The position numbers were made by a program, and so were the translations under genes. Source: Oscillibacter valericigenes (GTDB lineage: Bacteria; Bacillota; Clostridia; Oscillospirales; Oscillospiraceae). From it: DNA of 64,000 nt. The first letter of the stretch is position 1. Each line of letters opens with the position of its first letter. The notes under the pieces were generated by a model that saw nothing but the letters and a program-made list of their open reading frames with translations, was not told where the DNA came from and did not search any database. The stretch covers positions 62,001-126,000 of the forward strand of contig NZ_JAFBIQ010000002.1 of the NCBI RefSeq assembly GCF_021531315.1. Reading direction: 5' to 3'. This document shows, piece after piece, positions 18,130 to 26,086 of this stretch.

Positions 18130-18191
18130 ACAGATAAAAAGAAAAGAACAACAGGAGGGAAGAGTGCTCCGGTCAAGGGGAGCGAGAGAAT

Positions 18192-19046
18192 ATGAACCTA
18201 AATTATATTATCGGTCTGGTTGGTGCCGTTGTGGTCTGTATCTTCGGTATGGTCACCAGCGTCAAGCTGGGCGCCCAGCCGTCAATCAGCATCAATTTCG
18301 ACAATATCATAAACTTCTTTGACCCGGCCAGTATCCTCATCGTCATTGGATGCACGATCTTCATCGTTGTGGCCAGCTTCCCGGGGAAGATGCTCAAGGC
18401 GATGCCCAAGCACTTCAAGATCATCCTGAACAACAAGCTCTACGACCCCGGCAAGTACATCGACCAGCTGGTTGATCTCGCCCAGATCGCCCGTAAAAAC
18501 GGTCTGCTGGCGCTGGAGGAGAAGGCCAACAGTCAAGAGGACCCCTTCTTCAAGCAGGCCATCATGCTCATCGTGGACGCCTACGATCAGGACAAGGTGC
18601 GGAGCATTTTGGAAAACGACATCGAGTGTATGTCTGCCCGCCACGAGGATGCGGCGGCCATGTACGATAAAGCCTCCGCCGTGGCCCCGGCCTTCGGCAT
18701 GGTGGGTACGCTCGTGGGCCTCATCAATATGCTCAAGGGCATGAGTTTGGACGGCGACGGCGCCTCGAACATCGGCTCGGACATGGGCACGGCGCTGATC
18801 ACCACGCTCTACGGCTGTATCCTCGCCCACATGGTCTTCGGCCCCATCGCAACGCTGCTGCGCAACCGCGACGAGGAGGAGGTCCTCTGCAAGATGATCA
18901 TTGTGGAGGGCATCATGTCCATTCAGGCGGGCGAGAACCCCAAGTTCCTGCGTGACCGTCTGCTGACCTACATGGCGCAGAAGCAGCGGGAAGGCTCCGG
19001 CAAGGGCAAGGGCAAGGGCGCCGACAAGGGCGGCGAAGAGGAATAA
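18192..19046 (+). CDS. motA: Motor stator protein MotA
   Basis: 284 residues with four transmembrane segments (about 4-24, 44-62, 170-190, 203-225) and the cytoplasmic loop between TM2 and TM3. The TM3-TM4 segment VAPAFGMVGTLVGLINMLKG and ALITTLYGCILAHMVFGPIA retain the conserved prolines. MotA with MotB forms the ion-driven stator. The C-terminus has an unusual Gly/Lys tail (GSGKGKGKGADKGGEEE). A GGAGGG site lies upstream with a rather long spacing. Confidence 0.95.
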   Translation: MNLNYIIGLVGAVVVCIFGMVTSVKLGAQPSISINFDNIINFFDPASILIVIGCTIFIVVASFPGKMLKAMPKHFKIILNNKLYDPGKYIDQLVDLAQIARKNGLLALEEKANSQEDPFFKQAIMLIVDAYDQDKVRSILENDIECMSARHEDAAAMYDKASAVAPAFGMVGTLVGLINMLKGMSLDGDGASNIGSDMGTALITTLYGCILAHMVFGPIATLLRNRDEEEVLCKMIIVEGIMSIQAGENPKFLRDRLLTYMAQKQREGSGKGKGKGADKGGEEE

Positions 19047-19086
19047 CACATACCCGAAGCACACTTCGGGGAATGGAGGAAGTAGC

Positions 19087-19851
19087 TTGAAAAAAAAGTC
19101 AAAGGGTGGTGGCGGCGCAAACTGGATGGACACCTATGGCGACATGGTGACGCTCCTGCTTTGCTTTTTCGTGCTGCTCTATTCTATGTCCACCATCAGC
19201 GAGGAAAAATATAAGGCCATCGTGCTGAGCTTCAACCCCAACGCGGTGGAAACGCCCACGGTAACGCCGGGCGGAGACGGTCCCAGCGCCGACCCCGAGC
19301 AGGGCGAGGGTATGCTGGAGATGGATCAGGCGCAGGTGGACGCGCAGATCGACGACCTTTACGAGAAGCTGAAGGAATATGTCTCCTCGCAGCAGGGGAC
19401 GCAGGGTGAGATCTCCGTCACCCGCGGCGACGGCAAGGTGTTCATCGCCTTCAACCAGTCTGTATTTTTCGACGGAGACAGCCCCGTGCTGCGCGAGGAG
19501 AGCCTCCCGGTGCTGGACGCGGTGAGCGAAATGCTCAGTGCAGCGTCCGATGCCATCGACGAGGTGCGGGTGCTGGGCCACACGGCCCAAGCCAGCCCAA
19601 ACGCCATCAACAATCCGAAAAAGGATCGAACCCTTTCCAGTCAGCGTGCCACCAATGTTGTTATTTATGTGCAGGAGCACTCCACCCTTGACCCCGCGCG
19701 GCTCGTGAGCGAGGGCATCGGCCAGTGGCGGCCCATTGCGGACAACAGCACGAGCGAGGGACGGGCGAAAAACCGCCGCGTGGAGATGATCGTCAGCGGG
19801 CGGAACATTGAAGAGGAACTGAAAAACGGCATCCAGCAGTTTGAAACTTGA
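19087..19851 (+). CDS. motB: Motor stator protein MotB
   Basis: 254 residues from TTG 19087, with TGGAGGAAG upstream. A single transmembrane segment (MVTLLLCFFVLLYSMSTI) is preceded by the ion-binding aspartate in YGDMVT. The OmpA-like peptidoglycan-binding domain spans about 110-245 (FFDGDSPVLREESLPVLD, VLGHTAQ, LSSQRATNVVIYV, GRAKNRRVEMIVSG). It anchors the stator to the wall. It is 40 bp downstream of motA. Confidence 0.95.
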   Translation: MKKKSKGGGGANWMDTYGDMVTLLLCFFVLLYSMSTISEEKYKAIVLSFNPNAVETPTVTPGGDGPSADPEQGEGMLEMDQAQVDAQIDDLYEKLKEYVSSQQGTQGEISVTRGDGKVFIAFNQSVFFDGDSPVLREESLPVLDAVSEMLSAASDAIDEVRVLGHTAQASPNAINNPKKDRTLSSQRATNVVIYVQEHSTLDPARLVSEGIGQWRPIADNSTSEGRAKNRRVEMIVSGRNIEEELKNGIQQFET

Positions 19852-19930
19852 ACATACAGCCACACAATGGCGCTTTGAAGATGTTGGGAGGGTATGGGTA
19901 GATCCTCCCGGCAGAGTATGAGGGATTTGC

Positions 19931-20935
19931 ATGGCAGAAGTATTATCACAAAGTCAGATCGACGCCTTGCTCCACGCGGTGCAAAGCGGAGAGAAGGATC
20001 TGAACGAGCCTGCGGCGGAGCAGGAAAAGAAATACCGAAAATATGACTTCAGCAGTCCGAGGAAATTCACCAAGGACCGCATCAAAATGCTCAACGGCAT
20101 TTTCGACAACTATTCGCGCATCATCAACTCGCGCCTCAATGCGCGGCTGCGCGCCAACTGCGAAATTACCGTGGAGAGTATCGAGGAGCAGCGATACTAT
20201 GAATTTTCCAACGCCTTGACGGAGAGCGACGTGCTGGCGCTGGTGAAGGTGACGGTGAAGAATAAGGAGCAGGACGTTCCGCTCCTATTCTATCTCTCCA
20301 CGCCGACGGCCCTGAGCATGATGGACCGGCTGATGGGCGGCGAGGGCACATCGGACGAATCGCTTCCGGTGGATTATACCTACACAGATCTGGAGCTTCA
20401 GCTTTACGAGGACCTCGTGAGCGATATGGTTTCCGTAATGGGCAGCAGCTGGGAGAATTACATTCCCATTGAGTTCGTATATAGCAAAACCGACGTCAAC
20501 CCGACGCTCAGCCAGATCATCGGTTTGGACGAGATCGTCGTTATCGTGGACATGAAAATGCAGTTCCCCAATATCGCGGGACGCATGAGCATTTGTCTGC
20601 CGGGTGAGATGCTGACGAACATCTTTGCGGAGATCAGCCGGGAGAATCCCGTCCGCAAGCTGACCACGGAGGACAAATCGGAGGAGATCTTTGATAAGCT
20701 CCGCGATTCCAGCCTTGAGATCGTCTCGATCCTCGGAGAGACGAGGCTCTCGCTCAACGACGTATACCACCTCAATGTCGGAGATGTGATCGACCTCGGC
20801 TGCACGAAGGATTCGTCGATCTACCTCGATATCGGCGGTTATCACTGGTTTACCGGAAAAATCGGAACACATAAGAAAAATATGGCTGTGAAGATAGACA
20901 ACGTGTGCTATCAGGCCGAACAAAGGAGTGAATAG
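19931..20935 (+). CDS. fliM: Flagellar motor switch protein FliM
   Basis: 334 residues. The N-terminus MAEVLSQSQIDALLHAV is the canonical CheY-P docking peptide. The middle CheC-like domain (DRIKMLNGIFDNYSRIINSRL) and the C-terminal FliN-like domain (LRDSSLEIVSILGETRLSLNDVYHLNVGDVIDL) are complete. FliM couples CheY-P binding to rotor switching. The gene is followed 4 bp later by fliY. Confidence 0.96.
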   Translation: MAEVLSQSQIDALLHAVQSGEKDLNEPAAEQEKKYRKYDFSSPRKFTKDRIKMLNGIFDNYSRIINSRLNARLRANCEITVESIEEQRYYEFSNALTESDVLALVKVTVKNKEQDVPLLFYLSTPTALSMMDRLMGGEGTSDESLPVDYTYTDLELQLYEDLVSDMVSVMGSSWENYIPIEFVYSKTDVNPTLSQIIGLDEIVVIVDMKMQFPNIAGRMSICLPGEMLTNIFAEISRENPVRKLTTEDKSEEIFDKLRDSSLEIVSILGETRLSLNDVYHLNVGDVIDLGCTKDSSIYLDIGGYHWFTGKIGTHKKNMAVKIDNVCYQAEQRSE

Positions 20936-20939
20936 GCGA

Positions 20940-22355
20940 ATGGAGAAAGAACTGTTTAGCCCAATGGAAATAGACGCCATTGGGGAAATGATGAACATCA
21001 GCCTTGGCTCCTCGGCAACGGCCGTATCGAATATGCTCGATCACCGTGTGGACATCACGACACCGAAGGTTTCCGTCGTGGCGGTCAAGGATTTCACCAT
21101 CGGCAAGCTCGAGCCCGCGATGGGCGTGGAGATCAAGTATGTAGAGGGGCTTGAGGGCAGCAACATCATGCTGCTGCGCAAGAGCGACATCAAGGTCATC
21201 GTTGATATCCTCATGGGCACCGAGACGCCGGAGGAGGAGTTTGAGCTTGATGATCTGACCATCAGCGCCGTGTGCGAGGTGATGAATCAGATGATGGGCG
21301 CGGCGGCGACCGCCCTGTCGGATTTCCTCGGCTACCCCGTCAATATCTCCACGCCGGAGCCCTTCGAGCTGGAGGATCTTGAGGAATTCAAGAGGACGCA
21401 TCTGCCGCAGGGTGTGGATAATGTCGTGGTCGTGCGCTTCTCCCTCAAGATCGAGAACGCCCTTGAGAGCGAGTTTATGAATGTGATGAGCGTATCGCTT
21501 GCCAAGGAGCTGCTGCGCGGACTGGGCCTCGGAGACGAGGACGAGGAGGAAGCGCCTCCCGCACCGGCTCCCGAACCCGCGCCTGCCCCTGCGTCCGACG
21601 AGGGCAGCGGCGGCGGACGGATGCTCTCACAGGCGGAGATCGAGGCGCTGATGGCCGGGAACGCAGGCGGCGGAGATGCCGCGTCCGCTCCCGCACCGGA
21701 GCCTGCTCCCGCCGCGGAAAGCGGCGGCGGCAGACAGCTTTCACAGGCAGAGATCGAAGCACTGATGGCGGGAAACGCAGGAGGCGCGCCCGCAGCAGAG
21801 CCGGCTCCCGACCCTGCTGCTGCACCGGCTCCGGCCGCCGCGCCGCAGCCGCAGGCACAGCCTGCCGCGGCGGCGATGCCGCAGCAGCCTCCCGTGGCGG
21901 CGCCCACGCCGGAGGGGATGCCCGCAGGCGGCTATATGGGGTATCCGCCGCCCATGTACTATCCCAATTACCCCTATCCCTACGGTTATCCGCCACAGGG
22001 GATGCCTACGCCGCCTGAGCCGAAGGTCATCAATACCAAGCCCGTGTCGCTGCAGGAGATGGACCCTGTCAATGCTCTGGGTAAGGAGCAGGCACAGAAC
22101 CTCGAGCTTATTTTGGGCGTGCCGCTGCAGGTGACGGTCGAGATCGGCCGCACGCAGCGCAAGGTACAGGAGATCCTTGAGTTCTCCAAGGGTTCGCTGC
22201 TGGTGCTGGACAAGCTGGCAGGCGATCAGGTGGATCTGTTCGTCAACGGCAAGTGCATTGCCAAGGGCGATGTGGTGGTCATCGACGATAACTTCGGTGT
22301 CCGCATTACCGAGATCGTGCAAAAGCCCGGTCTGGAAGAACAGACCGGCGAGTGA
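20940..22355 (+). CDS. fliY: Flagellar motor switch phosphatase FliY
   Basis: 471 residues from ATG 20940 with AAAGGAG 11 nt upstream. The CheC-like N-domain holds both phosphatase sites: GEMMNISLG...TP and CEVMNQMMG...TP, each with E-x2-N and a downstream proline. The C-terminal FliN domain covers about 385-470 (NLELILGVPLQVTVEIGRTQ). Between them is an unusually long Ala/Pro/Tyr-rich linker (about 190-380) containing two copies of LSQAEIEALMAGNAGG at residues 229 and 267, close to the CheY-docking peptide of FliM. FliY dephosphorylates CheY-P at the switch. Confidence 0.95.
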   Translation: MEKELFSPMEIDAIGEMMNISLGSSATAVSNMLDHRVDITTPKVSVVAVKDFTIGKLEPAMGVEIKYVEGLEGSNIMLLRKSDIKVIVDILMGTETPEEEFELDDLTISAVCEVMNQMMGAAATALSDFLGYPVNISTPEPFELEDLEEFKRTHLPQGVDNVVVVRFSLKIENALESEFMNVMSVSLAKELLRGLGLGDEDEEEAPPAPAPEPAPAPASDEGSGGGRMLSQAEIEALMAGNAGGGDAASAPAPEPAPAAESGGGRQLSQAEIEALMAGNAGGAPAAEPAPDPAAAPAPAAAPQPQAQPAAAAMPQQPPVAAPTPEGMPAGGYMGYPPPMYYPNYPYPYGYPPQGMPTPPEPKVINTKPVSLQEMDPVNALGKEQAQNLELILGVPLQVTVEIGRTQRKVQEILEFSKGSLLVLDKLAGDQVDLFVNGKCIAKGDVVVIDDNFGVRITEIVQKPGLEEQTGE

Positions 22356-22441
22356 TCCACAGGCTCTCCGAGCGAGAGACGGATCAATAAATGAAAAAAC
22401 TGCAATCATCAATAACAGTATGAAAAGGATGGAAAACGATT

Positions 22442-22807
22442 ATGGCTAAGAAGATTTTACTGGTTGACGACGCCGCGTTCATGCGAAAGATGCTCAAGGA
22501 TACCCTGAGCAAAAACGGCTACACCGATCTTTATGAGGCGGTGGACGGTGCCGATGCCGTAGAGAAGTACGACGAGCTGAAGCCCGATCTGGTCATCATG
22601 GACATCACCATGCCCAACATGGACGGGCTGGAGGCCCTCAAGGCCATCCGCGGCAAGGACGGCAGCGCCAATGTGGTCATGTGCTCCGCCATGGGTCAGG
22701 AGAGCATGGTCATGGACGCAGTGCGCTCCGGCGCGAAGGACTTCATTGTCAAGCCCTTTAAGCCCGACCGTGTGCTCAAGACCGTCACCACGATCCTCGG
22801 CGGTTAA
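22442..22807 (+). CDS. cheY: Chemotaxis response regulator CheY
   Basis: 121 residues, a stand-alone receiver domain. The acidic pocket (LLVDDAAFMRKML), phosphoacceptor Asp54 in VIMDITMPNMDG, Ser/Thr in MCSAMG and Lys in IVKPFKP are all present. It signals from CheA to the switch; no cheA lies in this window. Its place between fliY and fliO is the usual Firmicutes order. Confidence 0.96.
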   Translation: MAKKILLVDDAAFMRKMLKDTLSKNGYTDLYEAVDGADAVEKYDELKPDLVIMDITMPNMDGLEALKAIRGKDGSANVVMCSAMGQESMVMDAVRSGAKDFIVKPFKPDRVLKTVTTILGG

Positions 22808-22813
22808 GCAAGG

Positions 22814-23206
22814 ATGCCGGGAGAAGAGATCCTCTCCGTGCTGTGGGTGCTGGTATGCACCGTAGCGGTGCTGGCGCTGTGCTACTATGTGACGCGGCGG
22901 CTCAACCGTCTGCCGGCGTTCAGCCGCTATGCCGGGGGGATTCCCCGTGAGGGACGGCTTGAGGTGCTATCCCGCGTCCCGCTGGGCAAGGACCAATCCT
23001 TAGTGGTGGCCGCGGTGGGAAAGCGCTGCTTTCTTCTCGGCTGCGCGGCGGGGAGCGTCTCTCTGCTGACGGAGCTGACGGAGGAGGAAGCGGCGGCGTG
23101 GACGACACGCCGGGAGGAGAAGAACTCCACAGAGCAAAGGCCCTTTCAGGACGCTATGAGCGAGCTTTTAAAGCAGAAGGTACAGAGGGGAGAGCATCGT
23201 GACTGA
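22814..23206 (+). CDS. fliO: Flagellar biosynthesis protein FliO
   Basis: 130 residues with one N-terminal transmembrane segment (about 8-27) followed by the FliO/FliZ domain (GRLEVLSRVPLGKDQSLVVAAVGKRCFLLG). FliO helps assemble the FliP ring of the export gate. It starts 6 bp after cheY and overlaps fliP by 8 nt. Confidence 0.88.
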   Translation: MPGEEILSVLWVLVCTVAVLALCYYVTRRLNRLPAFSRYAGGIPREGRLEVLSRVPLGKDQSLVVAAVGKRCFLLGCAAGSVSLLTELTEEEAAAWTTRREEKNSTEQRPFQDAMSELLKQKVQRGEHRD

Positions 23207-23870
23207 AAGCCTGATCAATGTCAACGGCGAAAATGTGCAGGCGCTGGAGATCTTATTCCTCACCACCATGATCACCCTCCTGCCCTCGCTGCTGGTGATG
23301 ATGACCTCCTTTACCCGCTACATCATCTCCTTTTCCTTTCTCCGCTCCGCCATCGGCACCCAGCAGACCCCGCCCAACATGGTTTTGGTGGGCATGGCGC
23401 TGTTTCTGACGCTGTTTACCATGGCGCCGGTGGTGACGCAGATCCAAAAGGAGGCCTACGAGCCGTACAAACAGGAGGAAATTTCGCAGGAGGAATTTCT
23501 GGACCGGGCGCAGGTTCCCCTCAAGGAATTCATGCTCCGCAACACGAAAACCAGCACGCTGAATATGTTCTGCGATCTGGCGAAGGTGGATCTGCCGGAG
23601 AATGTGAACATGGAGGAGGCCATGAAGCTGCCGCTGCGGGTGGTGGTGCCCTCGTTTATGACCTGCGAGCTGCAGCGGGCCTTTGAGATCGGTCTGCTGC
23701 TCTACATTCCCTTCATGCTGATCGACATTGTGGTATCCTCCACGCTGATGTCGATGGGTATGATCATGCTGCCGCCGTCGATGATCTCCATGCCCTTCAA
23801 GCTGCTGCTGTTCGTCACGGTAAACGGCTGGGAGCTGCTCTTTTCCAGCCTCGTGCAGAGTTTCAAGTGA
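23199..23870 (+). CDS. fliP: Flagellar export gate protein FliP
   Basis: 223 residues from GTG 23199 with an AGAGGGGAG site. It contains the FliP signature regions (LLPSLLVMMTSFTRYIISFSFLRSAIGTQQTPPN and IVVSSTLMSMGMIMLPPSMISMPFKLLLFV, each given here in part) and four hydrophobic segments. FliP, FliQ and FliR form the export gate. Length is slightly short for the family, with no cleavable signal obvious. Confidence 0.95.
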   Translation: MTESLINVNGENVQALEILFLTTMITLLPSLLVMMTSFTRYIISFSFLRSAIGTQQTPPNMVLVGMALFLTLFTMAPVVTQIQKEAYEPYKQEEISQEEFLDRAQVPLKEFMLRNTKTSTLNMFCDLAKVDLPENVNMEEAMKLPLRVVVPSFMTCELQRAFEIGLLLYIPFMLIDIVVSSTLMSMGMIMLPPSMISMPFKLLLFVTVNGWELLFSSLVQSFK

Positions 23871-23888
23871 CAGGGGGGGCTGTGAGAA

Positions 23889-24149
23889 ATGGACATAACG
23901 ACTGTGACCGGCGTTCTGCGGGAGGCGGTAAGCGTCGCGCTGAAGCTGGGCGGCCCCATGCTGATCTTAAGTATGCTGGTGGGCGTGGTGATCGCCATTT
24001 TTCAGGCGGTCACCCAGATCCACGAGCAGACGATCTCCTTTATGCTCAAGCTGATCGTCGTCATCCTGATCCTGCTCATCGGCGGGGCATGGATGCTGGC
24101 GACCTTGCAGGATTACACAAAAGAGATCTTCGCGCTGATCGCGGCGTAA
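23889..24149 (+). CDS. fliQ: Flagellar export gate protein FliQ
   Basis: 86 residues with two transmembrane helices and the family motif FQAVTQIHEQTISFMLK. It is an export-gate subunit. Its ATG lies 18 bp after fliP, with a weak GGGGGGC ribosome site. Confidence 0.95.
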   Translation: MDITTVTGVLREAVSVALKLGGPMLILSMLVGVVIAIFQAVTQIHEQTISFMLKLIVVILILLIGGAWMLATLQDYTKEIFALIAA

Positions 24150-24161
24150 CGGAGAGCGGCT

Positions 24162-24926
24162 ATGATCGACTGGCAGGCTTTGACGCTTTTCCTCTATATC
24201 ACGGCCCGCATGAGCGGTTTCGTGCTTTTCGACCCCATTTTCGGCCGGCGCAGCATCCCGGGCATCTTCCGGGCGGGTCTGGCGCTGGTGCTGGCGGTTT
24301 TTATCTTTGAAATGAGCGGACAGCGCGCCTCCGTCCCGGTGGGGACGGCGGAGCTGGCCGTGCGGCTGCTGCTGGAGCTGTCGGTGGGGTTTCTGCTGGG
24401 CATGGCGGTGAGCTGCTTTCTCTACATCCCGCAGCTGGCGGGCCTTGTGGTGGATACCCAGATGGGTATGACCATGAACCAGATCTACGACGCGGGGGCG
24501 CAGGCCAACCTGTCGGTGACGGGCGGCGTGCTGAACGTGCTGATGCTGCTGCTCTTTTTCGCGGGAAACGGCCACCATACGCTGCTGCGGATCGTGATGA
24601 CCTCCGGCGAGGTGGTCCCCTTCGGGGAGGCCGCGTTGAGCAGCGCGGCGGCCAACGCCATGCTGTCCCTGTTCGTGGAATGTACGGTGCTGGGGATCAA
24701 GCTGTGTATGCCGATCCTGGCGGCAGAGCTGCTGGGGCAGGTGGGCATGGGCGTTTTGATGAAGGCCATCCCGCAGATCAATGTTTTTTCCATCAACATC
24801 GAATTGAAGGTGCTGATCGGACTGATCTTATTGCTGCTGCTGATCTCCCCGTTCAGCGAGTTTCTGCTGCAAGCGGAGCTGACCATGTTTGACCGCCTGC
24901 GGGACCTTCTGGCGTTGTCCGCATAA
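24162..24926 (+). CDS. fliR: Flagellar export gate protein FliR
   Basis: 254 residues with six predicted membrane segments. It has the FliR regions FVLFDPIFGRRSIPGIFRAG, GLVVDTQMGMTMNQIYD and the C-terminal GVLMKAIPQINVFSINIELKV (in part). FliR completes the FliPQR core. It follows fliQ by 12 bp. Confidence 0.94.
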   Translation: MIDWQALTLFLYITARMSGFVLFDPIFGRRSIPGIFRAGLALVLAVFIFEMSGQRASVPVGTAELAVRLLLELSVGFLLGMAVSCFLYIPQLAGLVVDTQMGMTMNQIYDAGAQANLSVTGGVLNVLMLLLFFAGNGHHTLLRIVMTSGEVVPFGEAALSSAAANAMLSLFVECTVLGIKLCMPILAAELLGQVGMGVLMKAIPQINVFSINIELKVLIGLILLLLLISPFSEFLLQAELTMFDRLRDLLALSA

Positions 24927-24965
24927 TACGCCGCGCCTCGCGGCTGCCAAAAGGGGGGATGAAGC

Positions 24966-26027
24966 GTGGCGGACGGATCGAAAACCGAAAAAGCAACCCC
25001 CAAAAAGCGACGGGACGAGCGAAAGAAGGGTAATGTTTTCCTCAGTCAGGACGCTGTTTCCGTAGCGACGCTGCTGACCTCCGCCTGTTTGCTCATCGCC
25101 ATGGCAGACTTCATCGCGGCGCGGCTTGGGGAGTTCATCGTATTTTGCGTCCGCTCCTGCGCGCGTCCAGTCGGCACAGCCGCCGACGCGTGGATGGAGA
25201 TCGGACGGCAGGCTGGCGTTGTGCTGGTGAAAACAGCCCTCCCGCTGCTGGCGGTGACGGCGCTGTGCGCCATCGCCGTGACCTTCGCCCAGACAAGGCT
25301 CCTTGTCAGCGGTGAGCTGCTCAAGCCGAAATTCAGCCGCATCAACCCCCTTCAGGGCGTCAAGCGGCTCTTTTCCCTCAAGAGCGTGGTGGACGCGTTC
25401 AAGGGGATCCTCAAGATCACGCTGCTGATAATCATTATCTTCAGCTGTCTGCGTGATCGGTTTTTGGAAAGCTCCAAGTATCTCTACACAGACCTTGACA
25501 TGGCCAGCCGCCACATTTTCGAGAGCGGAAAGAGCATGGTGCTGCGTATCGTGCTGGCCTTCGCCGTGGTGGCCGCGCTGGACTACTTCTACCAGTGGTG
25601 GGACTACGAGCGTCAGCTTCGCATGAGCAAGCAGGAGATCAAGGAGGAATACAAGCAGACTGAGGGCGATCCTCAGATCAAGGGCAAGATCAAGGAGAAC
25701 CAGCGGAAGATGGCACAGCGGCGCATGATGCAGCAGGTGCCCAAGGCCGATGTGGTCATCCGAAACCCGACCCACTTCGCCGTAGCCCTGCGCTACGACC
25801 CAAACCGCGACAACGCGCCCATCGTTCTGGCCAAGGGACAGGACGAGCTGGCGCTGCGGATCGTCCGGGTGGCGGAGGAAAACAAGGTGGAGGTCGTGGA
25901 GAACGTGCCGCTGGCCCGGGCGCTCTACGCCCAGGCCGAGTTGGATCGGGAGATCCCGCCGGAGCTGTACGGCGCGGTGGCGGAGGTTCTCGTCTACATT
26001 TTCAAATTGTCAAAAAAGCAGCTTTGA
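24966..26027 (+). CDS. flhB: Flagellar export specificity-switch protein FlhB
   Basis: 353 residues from GTG 24966. The N-terminus DGSKTEKATPKKRRDERKKG, four transmembrane segments, and the autocleavage site NPTH (Asn267) in VIRNPTHFAVALRYD are intact. FlhB switches export from rod-hook to filament substrates after interaction with FliK. It sits between fliR and flhA in the normal order. Confidence 0.96.
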   Translation: MADGSKTEKATPKKRRDERKKGNVFLSQDAVSVATLLTSACLLIAMADFIAARLGEFIVFCVRSCARPVGTAADAWMEIGRQAGVVLVKTALPLLAVTALCAIAVTFAQTRLLVSGELLKPKFSRINPLQGVKRLFSLKSVVDAFKGILKITLLIIIIFSCLRDRFLESSKYLYTDLDMASRHIFESGKSMVLRIVLAFAVVAALDYFYQWWDYERQLRMSKQEIKEEYKQTEGDPQIKGKIKENQRKMAQRRMMQQVPKADVVIRNPTHFAVALRYDPNRDNAPIVLAKGQDELALRIVRVAEENKVEVVENVPLARALYAQAELDREIPPELYGAVAEVLVYIFKLSKKQL

Positions 26028-26086
26028 GCCGCCTGTGACGGCGGCGGAGAGCGTTTCAGATACAGAGCGGAGAAGGAGAAGCAGGT

